From positions 1 to 29,571 of the forward strand of contig JAXFOQ010000009.1 of the NCBI GenBank assembly GCA_034180345.1: a DNA stretch of 29,571 bases, read 5' to 3'. Position 1 is the first letter of the stretch; each line of letters begins with the position of its first letter. Source of the stretch: RGIG5681 sp034180345 (lineage in GTDB: Bacteria; Bacillota_I; Bacilli_A; Erysipelotrichales; Erysipelotrichaceae). This document shows, piece after piece, positions 6,704-16,651 of the stretch. The notes beneath the pieces were generated by a model that saw nothing but the letters and a program-made list of their open reading frames with translations, did no database searches and was not told the origin of the DNA. The position numbers and the translations under genes were made by a program.

Positions 6704-8689
6704 GTGAATAAATTAATACTGACCAAGAAAAGACAGGCCATGCTTGAAAGTGTCAATGTTTATAATCTTAATGATTTGATGGCTTATTATCCGATGCGTT
6801 ATGAAGTTAACCGTCCAATGAAATATAGTGAGTTGATTAAAGATCAGCGAGTTTGTATTATCGGTAGATTGGTATCCTTTGCCAGGACTTCGCGTTTTGG
6901 TAGGATGGCGGTCAATAATTTTCAAGTGTTGCTTGATGATGAAATAATTAAGGTTGCTATCTATAATCGTCCATGGTTGAGATTTGATATGGATCATCCA
7001 ATTTTAATTGTTGGAAAATACATTGGTAATAATAAAATTCAAGCTACCAATGCCATTCAAAATTATTCTGAAGATCGCCATCTTGGGATTGTGCCTATAT
7101 ATCATTTAAGTGCTGATATGAGTCAAAATGATATTCGCAATATCATGCTTAAAAATCAGGAATTGATGATTGAGGAAGCTATTGATATTATTCCTAGTTC
7201 CTTCCTTTTAAGACATCAACTATGTACCAAGAAAGAAGCTATTACTGGCATCCATTTTCCCAAAGATCATTCAGCTGTTAAAAGGGCTTTGGCCTATCTT
7301 AAATATGAAGAATTTTTAAAGTTTTATACGGTACTGGCACTTAATAAACAGCGCATCATCAATCATTTAAAAGAAAAAAAAGAATATGATCTTAATAAGG
7401 TTGAGGCTTTTATTGATCGCTTAAAATTTAAACTCACCGATGATCAAAGTCGAGCTTTAAATGATATTCTTAATGATTTACGCAGTGATAAATTGATGTA
7501 TCGCCTACTTTGTGGCGATGTTGGTTCTGGCAAGACAATTGTGGCAGCCATCGCTTTATATGCAAATAGTTTAGCTGGCTATCAGGGGGTTATGATGGTA
7601 CCAACGGAAATCCTAGCCAAGCAGCACTATCATAGTTTTAAAGAATTATTTAATGATGAAATATCTATTGAGGTATTATATAGTTCTATCAGTAATATTA
7701 AGAAAAAAGAAATAGTTGAAAATTTAGCCAGTGGTAAGATTGATATTTTAATCGGTACCCATGCTTTGTTTCAAGAAACTTTGAATTATCATAATTTAGG
7801 TTTAATTATTACTGATGAACAACATCGTTTTGGTGTAAGACAGCGTCAAGAGCTTAAAACCAAGGGTAAATATAGTGATTTTCTTTCTATGAGTGCTACA
7901 CCCATTCCTCGTACCCTAGCATCGGCTATCTATGGTGATATTGATGTTTCAACTATTGTGAGTATGCCAAAAGAGCGCAAAGGTTGTAGTAGTTATCTCC
8001 TTAATCAAAATAGTATCACTACAATTTTAAAAGATTTAATTAATCGTTTAGCCAATCATGAACAGATATATGTCGTCGCAAGCAGTATCGAGGATAATGA
8101 ATTAAAAACTAAGAGTGTTTTAAGTTTATATGAACATTTAAAACAGCTTTTTAAGCCTTATGTAGTTAATTTTATTCATGGTAAGATGAGCACAGAAGAA
8201 AAAGATCGGGTGATAAACGACTTTATTGACAATAAAATTCAAGTATTGGTTTCAACGACAGTGATTGAGGTTGGCGTCAATGTTAAGAATGCCACTACCA
8301 TGGTGGTGTATGATGCTGAAAGATTTGGTTTAAGTCAGCTTCATCAATTAAGAGGTAGGGTTCAAAGAGGCAATCTTAAGGGTTATTTTTATATGCTTAC
8401 TAATTCCAAGGATCCACAAGTTCTAAGTCGTTTAAAGGTTATTGAAGGCAGTAATGACGGTTTTAAGATTGCTTATGAAGATTTAAAACTTAGAGGTCCT
8501 GGCGATATGCTGGGTATTAGACAATCTGGTTTACCAGGTCTTGTACTGGGTAATTTATTTGATGATCAAAAAATTATCGAGGCAGCTAAAAAGGATGCCA
8601 ATGAGATTGTTTTAAATCATGAATTGGTTGAAAATAAAGAATTTATTGAATATTTGAGTGATAATTATCTTCAACAACACATTGATTAA
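6704..8689 (+). CDS. recG: ATP-dependent DNA helicase RecG
   Basis: RecG remodels stalled replication forks and branch-migrates Holliday junctions. The 661-residue protein has an N-terminal wedge/OB region (LMAYYPMRYE, then CIIGRLVSF), then Walker A GDVGSGKT near residue 271, PTEILA, IGTHALF, DEQHRFGVRQRQ near 370, SATPIPRTLA, and the TTVIEVGVN, QLRGRVQRG and LRGPGDMLG(I/T)RQSG segments typical of RecG. Length is close to the usual 680. It starts with GTG and no ribosome site. It is followed 34 nt later by rnc. Confidence 0.97.
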   Translation: MNKLILTKKRQAMLESVNVYNLNDLMAYYPMRYEVNRPMKYSELIKDQRVCIIGRLVSFARTSRFGRMAVNNFQVLLDDEIIKVAIYNRPWLRFDMDHPILIVGKYIGNNKIQATNAIQNYSEDRHLGIVPIYHLSADMSQNDIRNIMLKNQELMIEEAIDIIPSSFLLRHQLCTKKEAITGIHFPKDHSAVKRALAYLKYEEFLKFYTVLALNKQRIINHLKEKKEYDLNKVEAFIDRLKFKLTDDQSRALNDILNDLRSDKLMYRLLCGDVGSGKTIVAAIALYANSLAGYQGVMMVPTEILAKQHYHSFKELFNDEISIEVLYSSISNIKKKEIVENLASGKIDILIGTHALFQETLNYHNLGLIITDEQHRFGVRQRQELKTKGKYSDFLSMSATPIPRTLASAIYGDIDVSTIVSMPKERKGCSSYLLNQNSITTILKDLINRLANHEQIYVVASSIEDNELKTKSVLSLYEHLKQLFKPYVVNFIHGKMSTEEKDRVINDFIDNKIQVLVSTTVIEVGVNVKNATTMVVYDAERFGLSQLHQLRGRVQRGNLKGYFYMLTNSKDPQVLSRLKVIEGSNDGFKIAYEDLKLRGPGDMLGIRQSGLPGLVLGNLFDDQKIIEAAKKDANEIVLNHELVENKEFIEYLSDNYLQQHID

Positions 8690-8710
8690 GAAAATTGTAG
8701 TATTTTAGGT

Positions 8711-8716
8711 TATAAT
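8711..8716 (+). promoter_or_regulatory. -10 box of rnc (leaderless start)
   Basis: TATAAT ends 7 nt before ATG 8724. The in-frame ATG at 8715 overlaps the box itself and cannot be the start of a transcript made from it. Confidence 0.55.
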
Positions 8717-8723
8717 GGTGCTA

Positions 8724-9398
8724 ATGACAATATATGATTTTTTAGCTAAACGCAATATTTTAATTAATAATAAGCCTTTGATGGAGGAGGCCTTTACTCA
8801 TTCATCATTTGCCAATGAACACCGCAGTAAATTAAAACATAATGAACGCTTAGAATTTATGGGCGATGCAGTATTACAAATTTATAGTTCTAAAAGAATA
8901 TTTAAATTAGAACCACCACTTCCTGAAGGTAATATGACTACTCTAAGGGCGAATTTAGTCAATGAAAAGGCCTTGGCTAAATATGTCAGAAAGTTTCAAT
9001 TGAATAAATATTTAAAACTTGGCGCCGGTGAAGAAAAGACTGGCGGTAGAAATCGCGATTCAGTAATTGCGGATATGTTTGAAGCCTTTATTGGAGCCTT
9101 ATTCTTAGACCAGGGTTATTTGGTTACTGAGAAATTATTGGATGAAATTATGGGTGATGAAATTACTATCAGCAATGATATTGTTGACTATAAAACCAAA
9201 TTACAGGAATATGTTCAAGCTGATAAACGCAGTGATATTGAATATCAACTGCTTAGCAGTCGTGGTCCTAGCAATTCACCGATATTTGAAATGGCGGTAA
9301 AGGTTGATGGGATATTACTGGGTATCGGTAGTGCTTCTTCTAAGAAGGAAGCTCAAAAATTAGCGGCAAAAAATGCCTTAGAAAAGCTGGTTAAATAA
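8724..9398 (+). CDS. rnc: Ribonuclease III
   Basis: It cleaves double-stranded RNA in rRNA precursors and structured mRNAs. Over 224 residues the catalytic domain shows the signature ERLEFMGDA (41-49), with E44 and D48, and the second acidic pair D117 and E120 in IADMFEAFIGALFLDQG. The C-terminal dsRNA-binding domain (about 154-223) begins DYKTKLQEYVQ and ends SSKKEAQKLAAKNALEKL. Length is typical. An in-frame ATG lies at 8715, but the TATAAT box at 8711 makes 8724 the better start. It is placed between recG and polC. Confidence 0.96.
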   Translation: MTIYDFLAKRNILINNKPLMEEAFTHSSFANEHRSKLKHNERLEFMGDAVLQIYSSKRIFKLEPPLPEGNMTTLRANLVNEKALAKYVRKFQLNKYLKLGAGEEKTGGRNRDSVIADMFEAFIGALFLDQGYLVTEKLLDEIMGDEITISNDIVDYKTKLQEYVQADKRSDIEYQLLSSRGPSNSPIFEMAVKVDGILLGIGSASSKKEAQKLAAKNALEKLVK

Positions 9399-9450
9399 TA
9401 TTTTTAATCAGCATTTTTATTTTACTTGAAGATAATTAACAGTTTAATTA

Positions 9451-9459
9451 TGTTAGAAT
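9451..9459 (+). promoter_or_regulatory. Extended -10 of polC (leaderless start)
   Basis: TGTTAGAAT ends 7 nt before ATG 9467. There is no Shine-Dalgarno in the 68-bp gap after rnc. Confidence 0.6.
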
Positions 9460-9466
9460 ATTATTA

Positions 9467-12400
9467 ATGAATACTATTATTGAATCCCTAGATGATTTTT
9501 TCTTATTGAATAGCTGTGATGATAAGACCAGAGCTGTTTTTGATGGTTATCAGATTCGGCGAATTATCTTTCATAAAAAGCGTCAACAATTAGAATTATA
9601 TATACATTTTAACCATAGCCTACCTTTTAATGCTTATAAAATGTTGGAAGATTATTTTTCATATAATGTCGTTGGCCAACACATTGATACTAAGCTTTAT
9701 ATCAGTTGTGAAGATAAGACTGCCAATGTCAGTGATATAATCAGTTATTTAAAGGATGGTAATTTAGCTGTTGATATTAATTTCACACCTGTTATTAATG
9801 GTGAAGAATGTTTTTTAATCGTGGAAGATGAAAAGGAAGTTATTGCCTTAGAAATGGAAATTAAGCAGATAAAGCATTATTTATCACATGTTGGCATTGA
9901 ATATGAATATATTGCCAAGGTCGAAAACTACGAACAACCTAAAATGAGCATTGAACTTGAGGCTAAGACTAAAGAAGTTCAAAAACCTATAGTAAGTATT
10001 AAACAACCAGCTAGTAAGTATCAACGCAAAAAGGTGGAAACTAAGATTTATAAAATTAAAGAATTAAATGAGAGTGTTTATAATTGCTTGGTGGAAGCTA
10101 AAGTATTTAAACTTGATTTAAAGGAAACTAAAAACGGTAAGGTTATTCTTAGTCTTGAAATTAGTGATGGTGAAGATGCAATTGTGGCTAAGATGTTTGA
10201 AGGTGGCAGAAGCAATATCACCAAGGAGATGATAACCAGCATTAAAGTCGGTGATGGTTATCGTTTTAATTGTAATTATGGTTATGATAATTTTATGCGT
10301 GAATATAATTTAACAATCAATGCCTTTGAGAAGATTGACTTAGATCACCATCTTGTTGACGATGAAGAAATTAAGCGTGTTGAACTTGATGTTCACTCGA
10401 ACCGTTCGGAAATGGATGGTGTCTGTGAGGTTTCTGAACTTATTAATGCTGCCTTTGAAATGGGACATCGTGGGATGGCACTTACTGACCATATGAATGT
10501 TCAGGGCTTTCCACTTGCTCAAAAAGAAGTGGCTAAATTATTAAAGAAGCATCCAGATAGAGAGTTTAAGGTGATGTATGGCGTTCAATTTAATTTGGTT
10601 GAAGAAAAGCTTAAGATTGTTAGAAATCCAATCAATAAACCCTTAAGGGATTTGGAATATGTTGTTTTTGACCTTGAAACAACAGGATTATCAGCCCATT
10701 ATGATCATATTATTGAATTTGGAGCTGTGGTATTTAAGAATGGTTTAGTTTTGGAACGCCATGACTTTTTTGTGAAGCCACCAGTAGATATTCCAAGTTT
10801 TATTCAAAGTAAGACCCACATTACCAATAGTGATGTTGCTGATGCCCTTACTTTTAAACAATGCGCAGATCGTCTGCTAGCAATTTTTAAGGATCGTGTT
10901 TTGGTTGCCCATAATGCAAGCTTTGACTATGGTTTTTTGAATGATGAATTTATGCGTATCGGTTATCCTAAACTTGATAATCCGGTGATTGATACTTTAG
11001 ATTTGGCTCGTAGTTTATTTAAAAATCGTCGTTCTTATCGTTTGGGTAATATGGCCAGACTATATCATGTCAGTTATGATGAAGATGTTGCCCATCGTGC
11101 CGATTATGATGCTGAGGTATTGGGTCATGTCTTTAATTTTATGTTGATGGATATTGAAAAACATCATATTTTTACCTTAGATGCCTTGGCTAATTTCCAA
11201 AGTGCTGATGCCTTTGTAAAGAATTTTGCCAGTTATGCCAATGTGCTGGCTAAAAATAAAGCGGGACTTAAGGACTTATTTAAGTTGGTTTCAATATCTC
11301 ATACTGAGGAGTTGGCAGTTTTTGGTAAGGCCAATACAAAGTCAACAAATAGTGATTATGTTGCTGAACCGAGAATGTTTAAACGGACTCTTGATGAATA
11401 TCGTCAACATCTATTGATTGGTTCAAGTACCAGTTTTGGTGAGGTCTTTGATGCAGCTGCCTATCGTTCTCAAAGTGATTTGGAAAGGGCCATCGCTTAT
11501 TTTGATTATATTGAGGTCCAACCACTTGAGCTATATCGTCCCCTACTTGAAAGTTATAAAATTTTAAATGAAGACCGTTTAAAAGACATCATTAAGCGCA
11601 TTATTAAAACTGCTAAGGATTTGGGAAAAATTGTTGTCGCTACTGGTGATGTTCACTATGTTTATGAGAATCAACGAAAACTCAGAGATGTTTACATTAA
11701 TGCTCAGGGTATCGGTGGTACTAGACATCCACTTTTTATCTACGATCGTAATCGTCGTATGAATGCCCAAGCACCATTACAACATTACTTAAATACTAGA
11801 CAAATGAAGGAGGCCTTTGCCTATCTTGAAGATGAAGATTTAATTGATGAGATTGTGGTTAAGAATCCTAATTTAATCTTAGATAGTTGTGAAACACTCT
11901 ACCCAATTCATAAGGGTTTATTCCCACCTAATATCGCCAATAGTGATGAATTGCTTACAAATATTGTCTATGACAATGCTCATAAATTATATGGTGATGA
12001 ATTAGATCCGATTATTAAAGCTAGAATTGAAAAAGAATTAAATTCAATTATTTCCAACGGTTATGGAGTTATTTACTATGTATCACATCTTTTGGTTAAA
12101 AAATCTAATGAAGATGGATATTTAGTCGGTTCACGCGGTAGTGTCGGCAGTAGTATTGTGGCAACACTTTCTGGTATCACTGAAGTTAATCCACTTAAAC
12201 CTCATTATCGCTGTCCTAAATGTAAGCATTTGGAATGGGTAGATGATACTTTTAGTGGTTATAATTTGCCTGATAAAAAATGTCCTGTTTGTGCTTCCTT
12301 GATGCTTGGTGATGGACAAGATATTCCATTTGAAACCTTTTTGGGTTTTGAAGGTGATAAGGTTCCTGATATTGATTTGAATTTCAGCAGTGAATATCAA

Positions 12401-13816
12401 GATAAAGCCCACCTATTCACAAGAGAAGTCTTTGGTGAGGATCATGTATTCAGGGCAGGAACCATCAGTACCGTAGCAGAAAAAACGGCTTTTGGTTATG
12501 TTAAGGGCTATTTTGAAGAAATGGGACAAGAAAATGTTTCAAGAGCTAAAATTGATATGTTGGCAGCGGGTTGTCAGAATGTTAAACGAACTACCGGACA
12601 ACACCCAGGAGGAATTATTGTTATTCCTCAGGATAAGGATGTCTATGATTTTACTCCTGTGCAATATCCTGCCAATGATCTTAATTCTGTATGGAAGACT
12701 ACCCATTTTGATTTCCATGAAATTCATGATAATGTCTTAAAATTTGATATTTTGGGCCATGTCGATCCCACAGCGATGCGTCTTTTACAAAATATTAGTG
12801 ATATTGATCCTAAGAGTATTCCAATGAATGATCCTGCTGTTATGAGTATTTTTAATAGTGCTAAAGCGCTTAAAATCGTCAATAGCAACTACCAAGAAGA
12901 AACGGGAGCCTGTGGCTTACCTGAGTTTGGAACTCGCTTTGTCCGTGGTATTTTAGAGCTTACTCGTCCAGATAATTTCAGTGATTTAGTTCAGATTTCT
13001 GGTCTATCACACGGTACTGATGTTTGGAATAATAACGCCAAGGATTTAATTGAAAATAACGGTATTAAACTAAAGGATGTTATCGGTTGTCGTGATGATA
13101 TTATGTCAACACTTTTAAGATACGGACTCGAGCCTAAGAATGCCTTTACTATTATGGAGTGTGTCCGTAAGGGTAAGGGACTTACTGATGATCAAGAAAA
13201 GGATATGAGTGATAATGGTGTTCCTAAATGGTATATTGATTCATGTAAGAAGATTAAGTATATGTTCCCTAAGGCCCATGCGGTTGCCTATGTAATTATG
13301 GCGATCAGAATTGCCTGGTTTAAGGTTCATCATCCAATCTTTTATTATATTTCATATTTTTCATTGCGATGTGATGCCTATGAAATTGAAACAATGATTA
13401 AAGATGCTGAGGAAATTAAAGCACGCATGGATGAGATTGAAAAGAAGAAGAATGAGAAAAATTCTAATAATCCTATCACTAAAAAGGAGAAGGACTTATA
13501 TGATGTTTTAGAAATTAGTTATGAAATGGCATGTCGAGGTTATCGCATGACTAATATTGATTTAAAATTATCATTGGCAACTAAATTTAGAATCAATCCT
13601 TATAACGACAAGGAGATCATACCGCCTTTTGTGGTCTTGGATGGTTTAGGCGATGCGGTGGCTGAGAGTATTGTTGATGCTCGAAATGAACATGAATTCA
13701 TTTCTAAGGAAGATCTTATGAACCGTACACAAATATCTAAGACACTTAAAGAGCGTTTAGATAGTTTGGGAGTTTTAATCGGACTTGAGGAACAAAATCA
13801 ACTAAGTTTATTTTAA
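9467..13816 (+). CDS. polC: DNA polymerase III alpha subunit, PolC type
   Basis: The main replicative polymerase of low-GC Gram-positives. Domains over 1449 residues: N-terminal region, OB fold (about 205-295), PHP domain from ELDVHSNRSEMDGV (about 305) with LTDHMNVQGFP, and an inserted 3'-5' exonuclease from VVFDLETTGLS (about 400) through VAHNASFDYGFLNDE to RADYDAEVL. Further on come a zinc-binding CPKCKH...CPVC pair (about 910-945) and the polymerase core with VPDIDLNFS (about 965) and AFGYVKGY. HhH segments lie near the C-terminus (LDGLGDAVAESIV). The last residues QNQLSLF match a beta-clamp binding motif. The exonuclease inserted in PHP is diagnostic of PolC over DnaE. It appears to be transcribed alone. 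Confidence 0.98.
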   Translation: MNTIIESLDDFFLLNSCDDKTRAVFDGYQIRRIIFHKKRQQLELYIHFNHSLPFNAYKMLEDYFSYNVVGQHIDTKLYISCEDKTANVSDIISYLKDGNLAVDINFTPVINGEECFLIVEDEKEVIALEMEIKQIKHYLSHVGIEYEYIAKVENYEQPKMSIELEAKTKEVQKPIVSIKQPASKYQRKKVETKIYKIKELNESVYNCLVEAKVFKLDLKETKNGKVILSLEISDGEDAIVAKMFEGGRSNITKEMITSIKVGDGYRFNCNYGYDNFMREYNLTINAFEKIDLDHHLVDDEEIKRVELDVHSNRSEMDGVCEVSELINAAFEMGHRGMALTDHMNVQGFPLAQKEVAKLLKKHPDREFKVMYGVQFNLVEEKLKIVRNPINKPLRDLEYVVFDLETTGLSAHYDHIIEFGAVVFKNGLVLERHDFFVKPPVDIPSFIQSKTHITNSDVADALTFKQCADRLLAIFKDRVLVAHNASFDYGFLNDEFMRIGYPKLDNPVIDTLDLARSLFKNRRSYRLGNMARLYHVSYDEDVAHRADYDAEVLGHVFNFMLMDIEKHHIFTLDALANFQSADAFVKNFASYANVLAKNKAGLKDLFKLVSISHTEELAVFGKANTKSTNSDYVAEPRMFKRTLDEYRQHLLIGSSTSFGEVFDAAAYRSQSDLERAIAYFDYIEVQPLELYRPLLESYKILNEDRLKDIIKRIIKTAKDLGKIVVATGDVHYVYENQRKLRDVYINAQGIGGTRHPLFIYDRNRRMNAQAPLQHYLNTRQMKEAFAYLEDEDLIDEIVVKNPNLILDSCETLYPIHKGLFPPNIANSDELLTNIVYDNAHKLYGDELDPIIKARIEKELNSIISNGYGVIYYVSHLLVKKSNEDGYLVGSRGSVGSSIVATLSGITEVNPLKPHYRCPKCKHLEWVDDTFSGYNLPDKKCPVCASLMLGDGQDIPFETFLGFEGDKVPDIDLNFSSEYQDKAHLFTREVFGEDHVFRAGTISTVAEKTAFGYVKGYFEEMGQENVSRAKIDMLAAGCQNVKRTTGQHPGGIIVIPQDKDVYDFTPVQYPANDLNSVWKTTHFDFHEIHDNVLKFDILGHVDPTAMRLLQNISDIDPKSIPMNDPAVMSIFNSAKALKIVNSNYQEETGACGLPEFGTRFVRGILELTRPDNFSDLVQISGLSHGTDVWNNNAKDLIENNGIKLKDVIGCRDDIMSTLLRYGLEPKNAFTIMECVRKGKGLTDDQEKDMSDNGVPKWYIDSCKKIKYMFPKAHAVAYVIMAIRIAWFKVHHPIFYYISYFSLRCDAYEIETMIKDAEEIKARMDEIEKKKNEKNSNNPITKKEKDLYDVLEISYEMACRGYRMTNIDLKLSLATKFRINPYNDKEIIPPFVVLDGLGDAVAESIVDARNEHEFISKEDLMNRTQISKTLKERLDSLGVLIGLEEQNQLSLF

Positions 13817-13895
13817 GGATAAGTCGAAAAAGCATTAATTATTATTCATGAGATTATCATGATGATAATTTAACAATTCATAAACATTGATACTT

Positions 13896-13924
13896 TTGCA
13901 TTGTTTGATGATTTTGTATAGAAT
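13896..13924 (+). promoter_or_regulatory. Promoter of the aminopeptidase gene
   Basis: TTGCAT (13896-13901), a 17-bp spacer and TAGAAT (13919-13924). A short leader follows with GAGGAGA before the ATG. Confidence 0.7.
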
Positions 13925-13948
13925 AGTTAGTAAATTGAGGAGATAAAA

Positions 13949-15184
13949 ATGATTAGTAAAAAAATTCTTAAAGAATATGCTGAAGTAGCAGTTAGTGTTG
14001 GTGCTAATGTTAAAAAAGATCAGTTGGTGCAGGTTAGCGCTCCTGTTGAAGCCTATGAATTTGTTAGGTATATTGTGGAAGCTGCTTATAAAAAAGGTGC
14101 CAGTGAAGTTAAAATCAAGTGGGAAGATCCCTATGTCAGTCGTTTAAAATATGAATATGAAGAAACGGAAATTCTATCAACTGTTCCTAAGTATTTAATT
14201 GATGAAGTTAAAGAAAATATTAATAGGGGCTATTGTTTGATTAAGGTTATCAGTGATATTCCTGGTAATTTAAAACATATTGACCCTAAGAAATTATCAA
14301 CTGTTAATACGGCGATGATGAAGGCACTTAAGCCTTATATGTATTACACGATGAATAATGTTGGTCAATGGACTATTGTGGCTTATCCTAATAAGGCATG
14401 GTCAGAATTGGTTTTCCCTAAACTCAAGGGTGATGCAGCCATCAAAGCTTTATGGAAGGCGATTTTAAAGGCTGCCAGAATCAGTGCTGACAGGTCGATC
14501 GAAAACTGGAAAAATCACAACGCTGAAATTCATGACCATAGTTCTAAGATGAATAAATTAAATTTTAAAGAATTGCGTTTTAAAAATAATCTTGGTACTG
14601 ATATTACCGTTGGACTTGTTGAAAATCATATTTGGGAAGGTGCCAGCAGTTTGGCTTCTAACGGTCAAATGTTTAATCCTAATATTCCAACTGAAGAAGT
14701 ATTTACCATGCCTGATCGTAATTATGTAAATGGTACAGTAGTAAGTACTAAACCACTTAATTATCAAGGGAAGATTATTGATAAATTTAAATTGACTTTT
14801 GAAAATGGTAAGGTTGTTAAGGCTAGTGCTAAAAAGGGCATTGATGCTTTAAATAATTTGTTGAATACCGATGAAGGAAGTCGTCATATTGGAGAGATTG
14901 CTTTGATTTCTCACGATTCACCAATTTCAAATTTAAATATTTTATTCTATAATACGCTGTTTGATGAAAATGCCTCATGCCATATGGCGCTAGGTCGTTG
15001 TTATCCGACAAATATTAAAAATGGGGTTAATATGAATGAAAAAGAATTGATTAAATGTGGTGGCAATGCCAATTCAATGAATCATGTTGATTTTATGTTT
15101 GGCAGTAAAGATATGGAAGTCATTGGTATTACTCATGACAATAAAGAAGTTAAAGTCTTTGAAAATGGTAATTTTATCATCTAA
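13949..15184 (+). CDS. pepS: M29-family metal-dependent aminopeptidase (AmpS/PepS-like)
   Basis: A cytosolic aminopeptidase that trims N-terminal residues from peptides, using two divalent metals. The 411-residue length is typical of M29. Family blocks are visible: the N-terminal LKEYAEVAVSVGANVKKDQLV, the metal-binding EVFTMPDRNYVNGTVVSTKP segment (about 253), RHIGEIALI (about 314), the ALGRCYP block, and the C-terminal NHVDFMFGS with the final metal ligands. GAGGAGA precedes ATG at normal spacing, and the gene has its own -35/-10 pair, unlike the leaderless genes upstream. Confidence 0.92.
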   Translation: MISKKILKEYAEVAVSVGANVKKDQLVQVSAPVEAYEFVRYIVEAAYKKGASEVKIKWEDPYVSRLKYEYEETEILSTVPKYLIDEVKENINRGYCLIKVISDIPGNLKHIDPKKLSTVNTAMMKALKPYMYYTMNNVGQWTIVAYPNKAWSELVFPKLKGDAAIKALWKAILKAARISADRSIENWKNHNAEIHDHSSKMNKLNFKELRFKNNLGTDITVGLVENHIWEGASSLASNGQMFNPNIPTEEVFTMPDRNYVNGTVVSTKPLNYQGKIIDKFKLTFENGKVVKASAKKGIDALNNLLNTDEGSRHIGEIALISHDSPISNLNILFYNTLFDENASCHMALGRCYPTNIKNGVNMNEKELIKCGGNANSMNHVDFMFGSKDMEVIGITHDNKEVKVFENGNFII

Positions 15185-15246
15185 GAGTAATTATAAATTT
15201 TAAAAAATAAGTCAATCAAATTATTTGTTTTATTCGTATATCATTA

Positions 15247-15275
15247 TTGTTTTTACTGTTGAAAAACATTATTAT
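15247..15275 (+). promoter_or_regulatory. Possible promoter of lipoprotein gene
   Basis: TTGTTT (15247-15252), a 17-bp spacer and TATTAT (15270-15275), 21 bp before the ATG with AAGGAGA between. The -35 is weak. Confidence 0.45.
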
Positions 15276-15296
15276 TAGATTAGTAAGGAGAACTTT

Positions 15297-15806
15297 ATGA
15301 AAAAAATTAAGTTTTTAATTGTTATCTTAATGTTTTTGATGGTTGGTTGTAATACTAATGGTAAAAATAATATTACCATGCAAGATCATCATGGAATGTT
15401 TATTAATGATGAAAATATTTTATATCCTATTTATTCATCAATTGCCATCGATAGTGCTAATTTAATCGGTCTTGCGAATGAAAAACTGGAATCAGCTATT
15501 TTAGGAAATTTTTATACTCAAAAAGAAAAACTTAATATTCCGATTAATGAATTAACTATTAAAGGTAATGCAAAGTTATTACTTAATAAAAACTTTAAAA
15601 AACCTATATTTATTAATGTCATTTATTCTGATGGTGAAAAAGAAATAATAGTACCTTTTGAATGGAAGAATGATGATTATATTCAATTTGATATTAATAA
15701 TTTAAAGAAGAATACGGTTTATACCTTTCAAATAAGTTATATGAGTAAAAATGATGATGTATTAAATAAAATTGAAAGTTATATGTTTGCGATTGTTTTT
15801 AAATAG
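15297..15806 (+). CDS. Hypothetical lipoprotein
   Basis: This 169-residue protein has signal sequence MKKIKFLIVILMFLMVGC, with lipobox C18, so it is probably membrane-anchored outside the cell. The mature part carries a beta-sandwich-like pattern (IFINVIYSDGEKEIIVPFEW, then YTFQISYM) but no family I know. The start follows AAGGAGA at 7 nt. It is monocistronic, closed by the terminator at 15834. Confidence 0.78.
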   Translation: MKKIKFLIVILMFLMVGCNTNGKNNITMQDHHGMFINDENILYPIYSSIAIDSANLIGLANEKLESAILGNFYTQKEKLNIPINELTIKGNAKLLLNKNFKKPIFINVIYSDGEKEIIVPFEWKNDDYIQFDINNLKKNTVYTFQISYMSKNDDVLNKIESYMFAIVFK

Positions 15807-15833
15807 AAAAATGATTTCAAAATTAAGTTAAAG

Positions 15834-15864
15834 ATCCGAAAATATATTAATTTCGGATTTTTTT
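15834..15864 (+). terminator. Terminator after lipoprotein gene
   Basis: ATCCGAAA / TTTCGGAT form a perfect 8-bp stem with a 9-nt loop, followed by a T-tract. Confidence 0.9.
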
Positions 15865-15930
15865 ATATCTGATTTTTAAAATAGATTGGTTTTATTTTAG
15901 GATTAGCACTTTTAATGACTATTAATAATT

Positions 15931-16629
15931 ATGAAAAAGAAAATAGTATTGATAGTCTTGTTGTGTATTATCTTGATTTCTGGTTTTATTAAGGCGGTTG
16001 AAATTTATGGGGTCTATCGTTTAGATTTAGTTAATATTTATATTGCCAAGCACAATATTCAAGCTCGTAAACAGGTTTTGGAGAAGGATTTAGAAGTTGT
16101 TAAATACCCTAGGGCTTTTTTAAGTGAGGAAATTATTCTTGATAAGAATGATATTATCGGTAAATACAATGTGATTAATAATTTAATTCCCAAGGGTTCA
16201 TTCTTCTATCAAAAGGAATTGGAAAAGATTGAAAACTGTGCTGACTATCCTTTATCACTACTCAAAGACCATCAAAATATCTTCAATATCAATATTGGTA
16301 AAATTGGTAATGGTATTAATAATCTCAAGGTTCATCAGTATGTTGATATTCATTTGACGATTAAAAATAAAGATTTGGTTGAAAGTGATAAATTGATTGA
16401 AAATGTCAGGATTATCGCCTTGTATGATGCTAAGGATAAACTGATAAATTCCACAGATGGACAGGTACACACTGTATCGTTGGCTTTGGATAATGCTTAC
16501 ATCAATCTTTTAAATAAGGCGGTGGTCTTGGGTGAAATATTAATCTATCCTAAATTTAATTATCACGATGTAGAAAAAGAATCCATCTTGAATAAAAATT
16601 CTAAGGTTTTGAAATATTTTAATCAATAA
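15931..16629 (+). CDS. CpaB-like SAF-domain membrane protein
   Basis: This 232-residue protein starts with one N-terminal membrane helix (about 4-24). A SAF-type module follows: an IYIAKHNIQARKQVLEKDL strand-helix unit, then VVKYPRAFLSEEIILDKNDIIGKY and IPKGSFFYQKEL, as in CpaB/RcpC proteins of Flp-type pilus systems. Next comes a second region (GNGINNLKVHQYVDIHLTI, VSLALDNAYINLLNKAVVLGEI) like the RcpC/CpaB C-terminal domain. No pilin, ATPase or TadBC genes are present nearby, so a pilus role cannot be claimed. No Shine-Dalgarno is seen; TATTAA lies 5 nt before the ATG, so a leaderless start is possible but weaker than in the other genes. It is followed by a lipoprotein gene. Confidence 0.72.
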   Translation: MKKKIVLIVLLCIILISGFIKAVEIYGVYRLDLVNIYIAKHNIQARKQVLEKDLEVVKYPRAFLSEEIILDKNDIIGKYNVINNLIPKGSFFYQKELEKIENCADYPLSLLKDHQNIFNINIGKIGNGINNLKVHQYVDIHLTIKNKDLVESDKLIENVRIIALYDAKDKLINSTDGQVHTVSLALDNAYINLLNKAVVLGEILIYPKFNYHDVEKESILNKNSKVLKYFNQ

Positions 16630-16636
16630 CTAAAAA

Positions 16637-16645
16637 TGTTAAAAT
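16637..16645 (+). promoter_or_regulatory. Extended -10 of lipoprotein gene (leaderless start)
   Basis: TGTTAAAAT ends 6 nt before ATG 16652, directly after the SAF-protein gene. There is no Shine-Dalgarno. Confidence 0.5.
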
Positions 16646-16651
16646 AATATT

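Noticed and set aside
13853..13869. ATTATC / GATAAT hairpin after polC as terminator
   Set aside because: Stem of six AT-rich pairs without a U-tract; too weak to call.
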